From assembly GCA_016699835.1 (NCBI GenBank), contig CP064987.1, positions 2,976,001 through 3,040,000 of the forward strand: 64,000 nucleotides of DNA. Direction: 5' to 3'. Of this stretch, positions 26,626 to 34,659 are shown piece after piece. The notes beneath the pieces are model-generated. The model saw only the letters and a program-made list of their open reading frames with translations. It searched no databases and had not been told where the DNA came from. The stretch is from Phycisphaerales bacterium. GTDB lineage: Bacteria > Planctomycetota > Phycisphaerae > Phycisphaerales > UBA1924. The position numbers and the translations under genes were made by a program. Within the stretch, counting starts at the first letter, position 1. Each line of letters starts with the position of its first letter.

Positions 26626-27732
26626 TTAGACATCGTGGTCGATGGTCGTGGGGGGCTTGCTGGCGGTGCGCTGACGGGTTCGGCGCCACTCGAGGGCGGT
26701 CGCCACGATGCCGAGGCAGGCCAAAGGAATGGTGAACCACAAGGTAACCGCGGAGATGGTGGCGAGGCGATCGTGCCCGACGCTGTTGAAGATGAGGAAG
26801 GCGGTGTACGCGAGGTACCCGGCGAAGAGCATGGCGGCCTCGTAGCGAGAGATGCCGCCGCCGGCAATGAAGACGGGGAGGCAGGCGATGGCGACGGCGA
26901 CCATGACCGGGATGTCGAACGCGAGGATGCTTGGTGGAACCGGGAGCCCGCCGGGCGAGGCGATCCCGGTGATGCCGATGATGCAGAGGATGTTGAAGAT
27001 GTTGCTTCCGACGACGTTGCCGACGGCGATATCGCGATGTCCTCGGATCGCGGCGACGACGGAAGTGGCAACCTCGGGGAGCGAGGTGCCCGCAGCGACG
27101 ATCGTGAGTCCGATGATGACGTCGCTGATGCCGAGGTCTTCCGCGATGCCCGTGGCGCCCTGGACCAGCCAGCGGGCGCCGAAGATGATGCCCGCGATGC
27201 CCAGAATGAGGTACAGGGCGATGCCGAGCCTTGATGAAGAGGGGGCGGCGTTGGAAGACTCTTGATACTCGTCCTTGATGGCCTTTGTCTCGCGTTTGGC
27301 CATCCAGATTGCGAGTGAGGTGTAGGCGATGATGCCGAGGACAAGGGCGGCGCCTTCGATGGCGTTGATGCGTCGATCCATCGCCATGAGCCAGAGCGCG
27401 AGGCTCGCGACGATCATGATCGGGACATCCACGCGGACGAGGTTCTGATGGACGATGAGGGGACGGACCAGGGCGGTCACGCCGAGGATGAAGAGGATGT
27501 TGAAGATGTTGCTCCCGACGGCGTTGCCGACGGCGAGATCGGGCGCACCCCGGGAGACGGCGCTGAGGGAGACGGCGAGTTCCGGGGCGCTGGTCCCAAA
27601 GGCGACGACGGTGAGCCCGACGACGAGGGAAGAGATGCCGATGCGTGTGGCGAGCGCGGCGGCACCGCGGACGAAGCACTCGGCGCCCACGACGAGGACC
27701 ACAAGGCCGAGGAGAAGGTAGACGATTGACAT
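26626..27732 (-). CDS. Calcium/sodium antiporter (CaCA family)
   Basis: A 368-residue cation exchanger of the YrbG type. The two alpha-repeats that form the ion-binding sites are visible: GNAVGSNIFNILFILGVTAL (first half) and GNVVGSNIFNILCIIGITGI (second half), within about ten transmembrane helices. Both halves also contain a GTSAPELAVS or GTSLPEVATS motif. ATG at 27732 starts directly at the first helix (SIVYLLLGLVVLVVGAECFV); a longer frame to 27798 is less likely. It exchanges Ca2+ or Na+ across the inner membrane. Confidence 0.93.
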   Translation of the reverse strand: MSIVYLLLGLVVLVVGAECFVRGAAALATRIGISSLVVGLTVVAFGTSAPELAVSLSAVSRGAPDLAVGNAVGSNIFNILFILGVTALVRPLIVHQNLVRVDVPIMIVASLALWLMAMDRRINAIEGAALVLGIIAYTSLAIWMAKRETKAIKDEYQESSNAAPSSSRLGIALYLILGIAGIIFGARWLVQGATGIAEDLGISDVIIGLTIVAAGTSLPEVATSVVAAIRGHRDIAVGNVVGSNIFNILCIIGITGIASPGGLPVPPSILAFDIPVMVAVAIACLPVFIAGGGISRYEAAMLFAGYLAYTAFLIFNSVGHDRLATISAVTLWFTIPLACLGIVATALEWRRTRQRTASKPPTTIDHDV

Positions 27733-28186
27733 GGTCAAAGGAACGACTCCAAACGGGTGCATGAGTTGATGTGAGGACGTGACGGGGAGCGTGACCAAGA
27801 AATAGTGGCGTAGCTACGTCGCGCCAACGTGAACGATGGGGCGGGCGGGCATTGACGAGGTTGGAATGGTGCGGTTACCAATCCCTGTGGGCGCAAGACT
27901 ACAGACTGCCGTAGTTTCGCGGCCGCCGGATGGCGTCCAGGGACCGGGCTCGGCGTGGCGGCCGAACCGTGCTGACGGCCCGTGGTCCCGCGACGATCGC
28001 GGGTGGCTACTTCCTGACCCAAGCATACGCGATGGCCGATCCCGCGAGTCCTTGTCGGCGTAAACCGGAGTTTGAGGTCATTTGGTTGTCGCCCTCAGGG
28101 CGGTTGCAGGCTAGGAATGATGCCTGTAGACTGGAGGCTCACCCGGGCACCCTTCGTGGACGGTGCCCTTTATCTGGAGTTTCGCG
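27733..28186 (+). promoter_or_regulatory. Intergenic region with structured leader of the VOC gene
   Basis: No protein gene is supported. The stretch contains a perfect hairpin CCCGCGA-CGA-TCGCGGG (27987-28003). Close to the VOC gene it holds three consecutive hairpins: CGCCCT-C-AGGGCG (28090-28102), TGCAGGC with GCCTGTA (28105-28128) and GGGCACC with GGTGCCC (28145-28168), the last followed by TTTAT and then, 14 bp later, the start codon. The order resembles a 5' leader with a terminator-like element, a possible cis-regulatory RNA. No known riboswitch class was recognised. Confidence 0.4.
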
Positions 28187-28582
28187 ATGTCCAACCATGC
28201 ACGGCCAGCCCCCGCGCCTGTCGTCCACTTTGAGATCGGGTGCCAGAGCCTGGAATCAACCCGGAAGTTCTATGGCGAGGTCTTCGGGTGGGAGTACATG
28301 TCGGGCATGCCCAATATGGCCATGGTCTCGAACCTCGGCGGGCACGTGGAGAAGAAGACCGACGGCATCGGGGGGCACATCTCCGCCCTCGGGCACCCGC
28401 CGCACCAGTACGTGCTCTTCTACATCCTCGTGGACGACATCGAGAAGACGCTGGCGCAGATCGAGTCGCGAGGCGGGAGCACGCTCATCCCAAAGCAGGA
28501 AGTGCCACAGATGGGCTGGTTCGCGTGGTTCAAGGACCCGGAGGGGAACGTCCTGGGGCTGTGGAAAGCGATGGGGATGTAA
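28187..28582 (+). CDS. VOC family protein (glyoxalase/bleomycin-resistance fold)
   Basis: A 131-residue single VOC domain protein. The N-terminal half has VHFEIGCQSLESTRKFYGEVFGWEY and the C-terminal half has FYILVDDIEKTLAQIESRGG plus FAWFKDPEGNVLGLW, the paired beta-alpha-beta modules of the superfamily. The metal ligand positions (H near residue 15, E near the end in PEGN) are consistent with a metal-dependent enzyme. Family members include lyases, dioxygenases and resistance proteins, so the substrate is not assignable. The ATG at 28187 is preceded by TGGAG. Confidence 0.88.
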   Translation: MSNHARPAPAPVVHFEIGCQSLESTRKFYGEVFGWEYMSGMPNMAMVSNLGGHVEKKTDGIGGHISALGHPPHQYVLFYILVDDIEKTLAQIESRGGSTLIPKQEVPQMGWFAWFKDPEGNVLGLWKAMGM

Positions 28583-28621
28583 GGGATTCCTGCGAGTCGG
28601 GAGTGTCGCCAAGCGCCCTCG

Positions 28622-29209
28622 TCATGCGTGGGCGTGTGTCGCTTCGGAGACATCGCCGAGGGTCAGGAACTCGTGCTCGCCGTAGGCCGAGTAGCGGACC
28701 GAGCCGCCCCAGGTCCACGCCCCCCCGCCCAGCGCGTCGGTGAGCTCGCTGATAACGTCGGCCCGCCAGTTCTGGATGTAGTAGGAGCGCGTCTCGAGGG
28801 TCTCGTCGAGGTTCTTGTCCCGCTCACGCAGGGCCCAGGAGTCGATGTAGGACGAGCCGCCGAAGCCGTCGGCCCCGGCCGCGTGAGGCACGTTCAACTC
28901 GTACAGGATCGGGTCCGTGCTCGTCTCCTTGTACACCGTGACCAGACGCCACCGGTCATCGTACACCAGGCACTCCCACTCGTCGGCGTCCTGCGTGGTG
29001 TCCGCGTCGGTGTCGTGCCAGGCCCGCACACGCTGGCCCAGGGCGTCGTACTCATATTCGCAGACCAGGGCGTTGCTGTTCGACTTGTCCTTGACTTGGA
29101 CCAGGCGGCCGAAGGCGTCGTAGACGTAGAGCCATCGCCGTCCGTCGTCGGTCATCTGGCCGCCGTCGTCGTAGACGGGGTCCAGGAAATCTGGATGTGA
29201 TATGAATGA
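28622..29209 (-). pseudogene. RHS/YD-repeat protein, N-terminally truncated remnant
   Basis: About 195 codons encode a C-terminal RHS segment: YVYDAFGRLVQV, YEYDALGQRVRAWHD, LVYDDRWRLVTVY, and SYYIQNWRADVISELTD..GSVRYSAYGEHEFL, the core-associated region of planctomycete RHS proteins. Intact RHS proteins are over 1000 residues. There is no plausible start codon at the homology edge, and the frame simply runs on upstream into the tRNA-Ser gene. The fragment lies directly downstream of tRNA-Ser on the same strand, so it is probably a leftover of an inserted island or a deletion. Expression is doubtful. Confidence 0.75.
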
Positions 29210-29211
29210 CA

Positions 29212-29237
29212 ACGGCGACCCTTGGTGGGGTCGCCGT
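29212..29237 (-). terminator. Terminator downstream of tRNA-Ser
   Basis: A perfect 10-bp inverted repeat (ACGGCGACCC at 29212-29221, GGGTCGCCGT at 29228-29237) with a six-base loop lies 6 bp past the tRNA 3' end. Read on the minus strand it is followed by TGTCATTC, so the T-tract is weak. Confidence 0.6.
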
Positions 29238-29243
29238 GTGAAG

Positions 29244-29330
29244 CGGAGAGGGGGAGATTCGAACTCCCGATACGGCAAGCCGTATACTGGTTTTCGAGAC
29301 CAGCTCATTCAACCGCTCTGACACCTCTCC
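29244..29330 (-). tRNA. tRNA-Ser (CGA anticodon)
   Basis: An 87-nt class II tRNA read on the minus strand. The acceptor stem is GGAGAGG/CCTCTCC with discriminator G, which fits tRNA-Ser. The anticodon stem-loop is CTGGT-CTCGAAA-ACCAG, giving anticodon CGA (reads UCG). A long variable arm (TATACGGCTTGCCGTAT) follows, and the T-arm is GGGAG-TTCGAAT-CTCCC. The CCA end is not encoded. An RHS remnant lies immediately downstream, so this tRNA may have served as an integration site. Confidence 0.95.
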
Positions 29331-29437
29331 GGCGGTTTGGTTGTTTCGGCGGCGTGGCTTTCGCTTTGGCCGTCGTGCCCAATCTTTGGGGCGGTCGCTG
29401 CTCGAATCAATCGGCAGGATCGATGTCGAGATGCAGT

Positions 29438-30106
29438 TCAACGCCGCGTTGAGCGTGTGGATTTCCGTTGCCCGCGGCAGAGTTGGGTGATGCGTTCAAG
29501 GATGGCCTGTGGTTCGGTCATTCGGCCTGTGCCGCTGGTCCGGCAAGCCTGCCAGCCGTCGTCGGGGCCGATGAACAAGAAGGCGTCTTCCTCGAGTTGG
29601 CGGAGGTTCCGCTGGGTGCTGGGCTGAGCCCACATGGCGGCGTTCATGGACGGGGCGAGGAGGACGGGGGTCGAGGCTCGATCGATCGCCGAGAGGATGA
29701 GTGAGACCACGTCGTCGGTGCGACCTGTCGCGAGTTTGGCGAGCATGTCCATCGTGCAGGGCGCGACGAGGGCCAGGTCGAGATCTCGCGCGAGGGAGAC
29801 GTGCTGCGGGTCCTTGGACTCGATGTGCTCCCAGGCGGAGGTGTAGACAGGGCGGGCGCTCAGGGCTTGGAAGGTGAGCGGCGTCACAAACTGCGTGGCG
29901 CTCGGGGTCATCGCGACGGTGACCTCGGCGCCGGCCTGGGCGAGTTTGCTGACGACGGTGCAGACTTTGTACGCCGCGATACCGCCGGTGACGCCGATGA
30001 GGATGCGTTTGCCGTGGACGGCGCGCAGGTCGGGCGTGGACTCGACTCGTGTGGGAGTCGAGTCGGGCGTTGCGTTTGATGGAGTTCGACGTGCTTTGCG
30101 GGTCAC
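29438..30106 (-). CDS. coaC: Phosphopantothenoylcysteine decarboxylase (CoaC flavoprotein)
   Basis: A protein of about 222 residues catalysing FMN-dependent decarboxylation of 4'-phosphopantothenoylcysteine in coenzyme A synthesis. GVTGGIAAYK near the N-terminus and PSMNAAMW (PxMNxxMW) are the family signatures, and CRTSGTGRM is the substrate-recognition clamp. Only the decarboxylase half is present; the synthetase (CoaB) half usual in bacterial CoaBC is missing, so a separate CoaB is expected elsewhere. GTG at 30106 is chosen; the frame extends to 30154. rpoZ lies upstream, a frequent bacterial neighbour of coaBC. Confidence 0.92.
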   Translation of the reverse strand: MTRKARRTPSNATPDSTPTRVESTPDLRAVHGKRILIGVTGGIAAYKVCTVVSKLAQAGAEVTVAMTPSATQFVTPLTFQALSARPVYTSAWEHIESKDPQHVSLARDLDLALVAPCTMDMLAKLATGRTDDVVSLILSAIDRASTPVLLAPSMNAAMWAQPSTQRNLRQLEEDAFLFIGPDDGWQACRTSGTGRMTEPQAILERITQLCRGQRKSTRSTRR

Positions 30107-30190
30107 AGAGTGTCCCTGCGGGCGCGAGAGATGGCGTTGTTGGCGGAGGTCCACTGCCTCGGGATGTCGTTCGTTGTAGAAGAGGTAGGT

Positions 30191-30215
30191 ACAGGCGGGA
30201 CGCCTGCGCCACGAG
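30191..30215 (+). repeat. Interspersed palindromic repeat, copy 1
   Basis: The core has CAGGCG-GGA-CGCCTG followed by CGCCACGAG and preceded by a purine-rich GTAGAAGAGGTAGG stretch. It lies between rpoZ and coaC. It is one of six copies of the same element in the window (also at 32591, 43312, 46359, 47304 and 59540). Confidence 0.8.
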
Positions 30216-30243
30216 ATGGAGTAGGGCCGAGGTTGAACGTCGA

Positions 30244-30471
30244 TCAGGCCTTGGCCGGCTCGAGGCCCGCGGCGGCGGGGTCGAAGTCGGAAGTGATCTT
30301 GTCCTGGAGGATCTCCTCGATGACGATCTCTAGGTCAGTGCGGCCGTGGCGCTCGACGAGGGGGCGTGCGCCCTCGAGGAGTTGGACGAGCCGGCGCTGG
30401 ATGAGGGCGCAGAGTTTGAATCGTCCGCCGACCTTGTTCACGATCTCTTCGCCCTTGAGCGCCTCAATCAT
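30244..30471 (-). CDS. rpoZ: DNA-directed RNA polymerase omega subunit
   Basis: A 75-residue omega subunit, which helps assemble the beta' subunit. The family pattern is visible in MIEALKGEEIVNKVGGRFKL, then LIQRRLVQLLEGARPLVE and a final acidic segment (DLEIVIEEILQDKI). ATG at 30471 gives the usual length; a longer frame begins at 30591 but adds a P-rich, non-conserved extension. coaC lies directly downstream on the same strand, matching the common rpoZ-coaBC order. Confidence 0.88.
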   Translation of the reverse strand: MIEALKGEEIVNKVGGRFKLCALIQRRLVQLLEGARPLVERHGRTDLEIVIEEILQDKITSDFDPAAAGLEPAKA

Positions 30472-30660
30472 CGCGATCTCCGTGGGAGTGTGTGGACCCG
30501 CCCCAAATGCCGCCGTGCCCGGTGGTGGTTGGTTGATGGGATCGACCGAACCAAGTGCAAACGCGGGAACGGGGACTGGAATACTATGCATGTGTCGGGG
30601 GTTGAGCAGGTTTGGGGGATTTCGACATGGCCGGGTTCGTGGGGGTTTGTTGTACTGGCC

Positions 30661-31329
30661 ATGGGTTCATGGATTTGGCGCCCGCGTGTTGGGGTGCCGG
30701 TAGGAAACTGTGTTTTGCAGACGAAATGGTCGAAAGGCGATCGGGTGGTGCATTCCGGGCGGCCTGAGTGGGGGAGCGGGCAGGTAATGCAGGCGGACCC
30801 GGCCAGCCATGAGGGGAAGGCGTGCCAGCGCCTGGTGGTGCGATTCGACCGGGCTGGGCTGAAGACCCTGACGACGGCGTTCGCCCCGCTGATCCCGGCG
30901 TCGGAGGCGCCGAGCCTGCCCGCAGCGATGCCGAGTGAGGACGAGGGCGAGGCGAATCCGTTTGCCGAGGCGGTGACGGCGGGGGAGACCGAGGCGGCGA
31001 TGCTGCGGCTGCCCGAGGCGGCGACGGACCCGTTTCTGCCGTTGATTGCGCGCGCGAAGGCGTCAATCGGGCTGTATCGGTTCGGCGAGACGCCCGGCGG
31101 GCTCCTGGATTGGGCGGCGACGCAGACAGGGCTCAAGGACCCAATGACGCGATTCAATCGGCACGAACTCGAGGAGTGGTACCGGCGTTTTCGGACCAAC
31201 CTTGATGGGCATGTGAAGAAGTTGGTTCGTGAGTTGCGCAAGTCGGACCCTGGGGCGCTGTCGGCGTTGATGGCCGAGGCGTCGCCTTCGGGGAAGGTGG
31301 CGCTGCGTAAGGCGGACGGCGAGCGTTGA
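30661..31329 (+). CDS. DUF3553 domain protein
   Basis: A protein of about 222 residues. The N-terminal 25-80 region (WSKGDRVVHSGRPEWGSGQV, then LVVRFDRAGLKTL) matches the DUF3553 pattern, a small SH3-like or Tudor-like fold seen in RNA polymerase- and helicase-associated proteins. The remainder is A/E/P-rich and ends in a charged helical region (FNRHELEEWYRRFRTNLDGHVKK). The start is uncertain: ATG at 30661 is chosen; an in-frame ATG at 30586 also exists. It is divergent from rpoZ with a short shared promoter region. The biochemical role is unknown. Confidence 0.75.
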   Translation: MGSWIWRPRVGVPVGNCVLQTKWSKGDRVVHSGRPEWGSGQVMQADPASHEGKACQRLVVRFDRAGLKTLTTAFAPLIPASEAPSLPAAMPSEDEGEANPFAEAVTAGETEAAMLRLPEAATDPFLPLIARAKASIGLYRFGETPGGLLDWAATQTGLKDPMTRFNRHELEEWYRRFRTNLDGHVKKLVRELRKSDPGALSALMAEASPSGKVALRKADGER

Positions 31330-31590
31330 GGCTGGGCAACAGCCGGTACAATCGATCCACGGACGAGTGAGCCAGAGCACGGACGCGGGAAGCCCGATCG
31401 AGGCGGTGCGTGTGCGAGGCGTGTTTTTATCTGACATCTCAGGTTTGGCACGGCGGGATCGCGGTTTCGGCGCGGGGTTCGCCCTGTGTTGGCGTGCCGA
31501 GGGACGCGAGAGCGTTCCGGGTTCTGATCGCTGCGGGGGCCACGACGAGTGGCGTCTGCTCCAACCAAAGACGAGTGAGAGGGGGAATCG

Positions 31591-31893
31591 ATGAACGAGT
31601 CCGAGTTCCAGGCGAAGTTGGGCGACCTGATCGACCAGATCGACAAACTGCCCGAGGACGAGCGTGGGCCGTTGCAGCGGATGGCGCAGGAGACGCGTGA
31701 GCGTCACGACAAGATGAAGCGGACGATCTCGGATCTACAGGACTCGCTCGACTATCTTCGCCTGAGCGTGAAGTACCTGGTGTTCGATCTCGAGGCGACA
31801 CGTCGCGAGAATCAGTACCTCCGGAAACTGCTGGAGACGCAGAATAAAGCGCAGGAAGGCGGCGAGTCGAGCGAGGAGACGCCCGAGGACTAA
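31591..31893 (+). CDS. Small coiled-coil protein
   Basis: A 100-residue acidic protein, almost wholly helical. Heptad-like segments (FQAKLGDLIDQIDKLPEDER, then TISDLQDSLDYLRLSVKYLV and LEATRRENQYLRKLLETQNK) suggest a coiled coil. There are no cysteines and no signal peptide, so it is cytosolic. The start is supported by GAGGGGG 7 nt upstream, and a strong terminator follows 50 bp downstream, so it is likely a single-gene unit. The arrangement recalls small regulators conserved in planctomycetes, but no family name is claimed. Confidence 0.75.
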   Translation: MNESEFQAKLGDLIDQIDKLPEDERGPLQRMAQETRERHDKMKRTISDLQDSLDYLRLSVKYLVFDLEATRRENQYLRKLLETQNKAQEGGESSEETPED

Positions 31894-31944
31894 CGTGAAC
31901 GAGCGCGGTGACCCGCGCGCTTGGTGATGGATGATGCTCCTTTC

Positions 31945-31980
31945 GCGCAGCCCGACCGAGTTGGTCGGGCTGTGCTTGTA
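31945..31980 (+). terminator. Strong hairpin terminator
   Basis: A 13-bp stem (GCGCAGCCCGACC with GGTCGGGCTGTGC, one G-T pair) and a five-base loop are followed by TTGTATT. It follows the coiled-coil gene and also faces the convergent YraN gene. Confidence 0.8.
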
Positions 31981-32006
31981 TTGGTGGATATCAAAGCGGG
32001 AGATGG

Positions 32007-32522
32007 TTAGTTCCCGACGCGCGTGAAGCGGCGGATGGTGTGGCGGTCCTTGCCCTGGTCGTCGGTGGTGACTTCGACGGCGATGACCTCGATCCAGGCC
32101 TGGCGGTGGGTCCAGTTGTTGGCGGTCTGGATGGTTTTCAGGACTTTGTGGAGGCGGTCGCGCTTGGCCTGGGTGACGCTGGCTTCGGGGGCCGGGGTTC
32201 GGGGGCCGACGCGGCGGGTTTTCACTTCGATGACGACGAGGGGGCGCGGCTCATTGGGGTCCTTCGTAGGGGCTTCGGCAAGGATGTCGGCCTCGCCGCC
32301 CTGAACGCGGACGTTGGTGGCGAGGATGCGGTAGCCGGCGCCTTTGAGTTCGCGGGCGGCGATTCGTTCGCCTTTCCGCGCGAGGGGGCTTGTGGGTTGG
32401 AAGGCCCAGCCGTCTCCCCACCAGGCCCAGGCCCAGACGCGGGTCCACGTTGTGGACCAGAGTTTGGTGGCCCATGCTCGTGGTGTGGGGTTCGGTCGCG
32501 GGATGGAGGGCGACTCGGGCAC
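32007..32522 (-). CDS. YraN family (UPF0102) endonuclease-like protein
   Basis: About 171 residues. The restriction-endonuclease-like core is visible in ARKGERIAARELKGAGYRILATN, VQGGEADILAEAP and LVVIEVKTR, matching the E..D..ExK pattern of YraN proteins (GEIDLIA in most members, GEADILA here). The C-terminal region has QAKRDRLHKVLKT and VTTDDQG. The start is unclear: the frame extends to 32612, but that part overlaps the repeat at 32591-32615 and its GTG would come from the repeat, so GTG at 32522 is preferred. The residues before the core are W-rich and non-conserved. Confidence 0.78.
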   Translation of the reverse strand: MPESPSIPRPNPTPRAWATKLWSTTWTRVWAWAWWGDGWAFQPTSPLARKGERIAARELKGAGYRILATNVRVQGGEADILAEAPTKDPNEPRPLVVIEVKTRRVGPRTPAPEASVTQAKRDRLHKVLKTIQTANNWTHRQAWIEVIAVEVTTDDQGKDRHTIRRFTRVGN

Positions 32523-32590
32523 GGGAGAGGGTATTGTGGTTTGGGTTGTGGCGCGTGTTTGTTCAGGCAGAGATTGAAGAAGAAGTAGAC

Positions 32591-32615
32591 ACAATTGGGA
32601 CGCCTGGGCCACGAG
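32591..32615 (+). repeat. Interspersed palindromic repeat, copy 2
   Basis: The core has GGGACGCCTGGGCCACGAG, preceded by GAAGAAGAAGTAGACAC. The left arm is degenerate (AATT replaces the GGC of the consensus). It lies between the PpiC-type lipoprotein gene and the YraN gene, 2400 bp from copy 1. Confidence 0.75.
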
Positions 32616-32639
32616 GTTGGGTAGATTGTGCGCGAGGGG

Positions 32640-33917
32640 CTATCGACTTGCGGCCTCGTTGCGGCGAGGTTTGGGGGCGGCGTAGGGCTTGTAGTACCAG
32701 TCTTCGGCGATCTCGAGGAGTCGCTGGCCCATGGTGTCGATGGCGGTGTAGTTGCCGCGTTCCATCATGCGTTTGACGACGAGGTCCTGGGCTTCAGCGA
32801 AGGCCTGGGCTTCGAGGAACTGTCTGATCGCGCCTTGGGCCTCTTCGTAGGAAATGGACTTGCCGTCGATGCGTTCGAGGTAGAGCCACTCGGTGTAGCC
32901 GTCGTTGAAGATGGGCGGTGACCACTGGCCAATGGGAATCTCGCGGGCGACGGTGTTGAGGGACTCGGTGTTGTAGAACTTGGCCTCGGCGCGGTCGCCC
33001 GGGACTTTGCGCTCTTCGATGGCGCCCGATGATGGTGAGTTGAGGTTGAGATCGGAGGAAGCGATCTGATCGACGGCGATGTTGCTGTCGATCATCGACT
33101 GGATGGAGGAGACGTTCTCTGCTCGGGCGGCAGGGACGACGATGTGGCGGAAGACATACGTCTTTGGCGGCTGGTACTTGTCGTTGTTCTTCTCGTAGTA
33201 GAGGCGAACGTCTCGATCGGTGATCTGGATCTTGCTGCGGATCTCTTCCTGGATCCACTTGCGGACGAGGAGTTCTGACTCGTCGCGTTTCCGCTGTGTC
33301 TGTTCTGAAACACCGGTCATTCGCTCGGCGCGGAGGGCGCTCCCGCCGTGCTTGCTGGCGCGCTCGTCGGCGAGCATGCTGACCCGGAGAGAGAGCATGG
33401 ACTTCATCTCCGGAGTCAGTTTGGCCATCGCATCGGCGCGGACGAGTTCGTCGCGGACGATGGCGACGAGTTCCTTGCCGATGGTGTCGATGGCGGTCTT
33501 GCGCCACTGCTCGAGCGAGACGTTGGGGTCCTGGGCGGTGGCGCGGAGGCGGTCGGCCATCGGGACGAAGAAGGACTTGGCGGCGATCTGGCGGCCGTTG
33601 ATGTCGCCGACGATGACGTCGATGAGGACGCCGTCGGCGGAGGTGCCGGGCATCGGGGCGGGCGTGTTCGAGAGTGCTGGCGGGCCCGCAGAGGCGGTGA
33701 CGTCCACGACGCCCTCGTCGGCGATGCTGGGTCCGACGATGGTCATGCTCGCGTTTGTGGTGGATTTCGTGGTCGTCGCTTGTTGGCGGTCGGGGTTCTG
33801 GTTCTGGAAGTCGGTGTAGGAGAGGTCGGGCTTGTGGGAGTCGGAAGCACAGGCGACGAGGGTTGTAGAGGCGAGAAGGAGGGCGAGTCGTGCCGTCATT
33901 TGGATGGATGTGTTCAT
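32640..33917 (-). CDS. PpiC/SurA-type peptidyl-prolyl isomerase lipoprotein
   Basis: A 425-residue exported protein. The N-terminal signal with LALLLASTTLVAC ends in a lipobox cysteine near residue 23. A SurA-like helical chaperone region (about 130-225) precedes a parvulin-type region: ITDRDVRLYYEKNNDKYQ, PPKTYVFRHIVVPAAR, and later NTVAREIPIGQWSPPIFNDGY. The last part (EEAQGAIRQFLEAQAFAEAQ) is the helical linker. It probably assists folding of outer-membrane or secreted proteins in the periplasm. The parvulin motif is partly divergent, so the isomerase activity is uncertain. Confidence 0.82.
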   Translation of the reverse strand: MNTSIQMTARLALLLASTTLVACASDSHKPDLSYTDFQNQNPDRQQATTTKSTTNASMTIVGPSIADEGVVDVTASAGPPALSNTPAPMPGTSADGVLIDVIVGDINGRQIAAKSFFVPMADRLRATAQDPNVSLEQWRKTAIDTIGKELVAIVRDELVRADAMAKLTPEMKSMLSLRVSMLADERASKHGGSALRAERMTGVSEQTQRKRDESELLVRKWIQEEIRSKIQITDRDVRLYYEKNNDKYQPPKTYVFRHIVVPAARAENVSSIQSMIDSNIAVDQIASSDLNLNSPSSGAIEERKVPGDRAEAKFYNTESLNTVAREIPIGQWSPPIFNDGYTEWLYLERIDGKSISYEEAQGAIRQFLEAQAFAEAQDLVVKRMMERGNYTAIDTMGQRLLEIAEDWYYKPYAAPKPRRNEAASR

Positions 33918-34034
33918 GATGGCGTCTCTCAGGGATGCTGTCTGGGCCTGTGTCTGTCGCGAGAGTGGAGAGCGAAGGGGTGCCTTTTTGGAGAATCGGC
34001 CCTACGCTCCCCCTGACGATACCCGGACGAGAAT

Positions 34035-34574
34035 ATGAGCAACGAAGAGCCAAAACTAATTGTTGACACGGATTGGAAGGCCCAGGCGCAGGCGGAGAAG
34101 GAGCGGCTGGCGGCGACGAGCGCCCCGGCCGGGCCTGGGGCCGCAAGAGCGGGAAAGGCTGGGGCGCCCGGGGCAGACGAGCCTGTGTCCTTTGACGAGA
34201 TCGTGCGCATGCTGGCGATCCAGGCGCTGACGTTCTTGGGTGAGGTACCAGATCCTCGGTCGGGGCAGCGGGTGCTGGCCCCGGAGTATGCCCGGTTGTA
34301 CATCGACATGCTGGGCGTGCTCGAAGAAAAGACGAAGGGGAATTTGTCGGCGGAGGAGGCGGAATCGCTGACGGCGACGCTGGGGGATCTTCGGATGGCG
34401 TACGTGGAGATCACCAAGGCCGTGGCGAAGGCCGTGGCGGAGGGGAAGATCAAGCCCAGTTCGGCGGGCGGACCGATGGGGGGGGCGATGGGTGGGCCCG
34501 GCGGGGTGGTTGGACCCGGGATGGGCGGGGGCGGATTGGGTGGAGCGGGATTCGGTGGGCCGGGGAAGGCGTAG
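34035..34574 (+). CDS. DUF1844 domain protein
   Basis: A 179-residue protein. The central region (VSFDEIVRMLAIQALTFLGEVPDPRSG, ARLYIDMLGVLEEKTKGNLSAEE, LGDLRMAYVEI) matches the DUF1844 family, which is widespread in delta-proteobacteria and planctomycetes and not experimentally defined. A basic N-terminal segment (DTDWKAQAQAEKERLA) is typical of the family. The C-terminal 40 residues are G/P/M-rich low complexity. It precedes the sdh genes by 85 bp on the same strand, although no link to respiration is known. Confidence 0.85.
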   Translation: MSNEEPKLIVDTDWKAQAQAEKERLAATSAPAGPGAARAGKAGAPGADEPVSFDEIVRMLAIQALTFLGEVPDPRSGQRVLAPEYARLYIDMLGVLEEKTKGNLSAEEAESLTATLGDLRMAYVEITKAVAKAVAEGKIKPSSAGGPMGGAMGGPGGVVGPGMGGGGLGGAGFGGPGKA

Positions 34575-34659
34575 TTGGGTTGGCGTGTGGGCTGGCGTGC
34601 GATTCGCGTAGGATGAGTTTTGCGGGGTCGTGGCGTCACCTTCAGGACGAGGAGACCAC

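Noticed and set aside
27733..28086. SRP RNA, 6S RNA or RNase P RNA in the gap before the VOC gene
   Set aside because: The signature loops and conserved core sequences of these RNAs were not found; only simple hairpins are visible.
32523..32612. Upstream start of the YraN gene at 32612
   Set aside because: The GTG at 32612 and the following codons lie inside an interspersed repeat, and homology starts much later.
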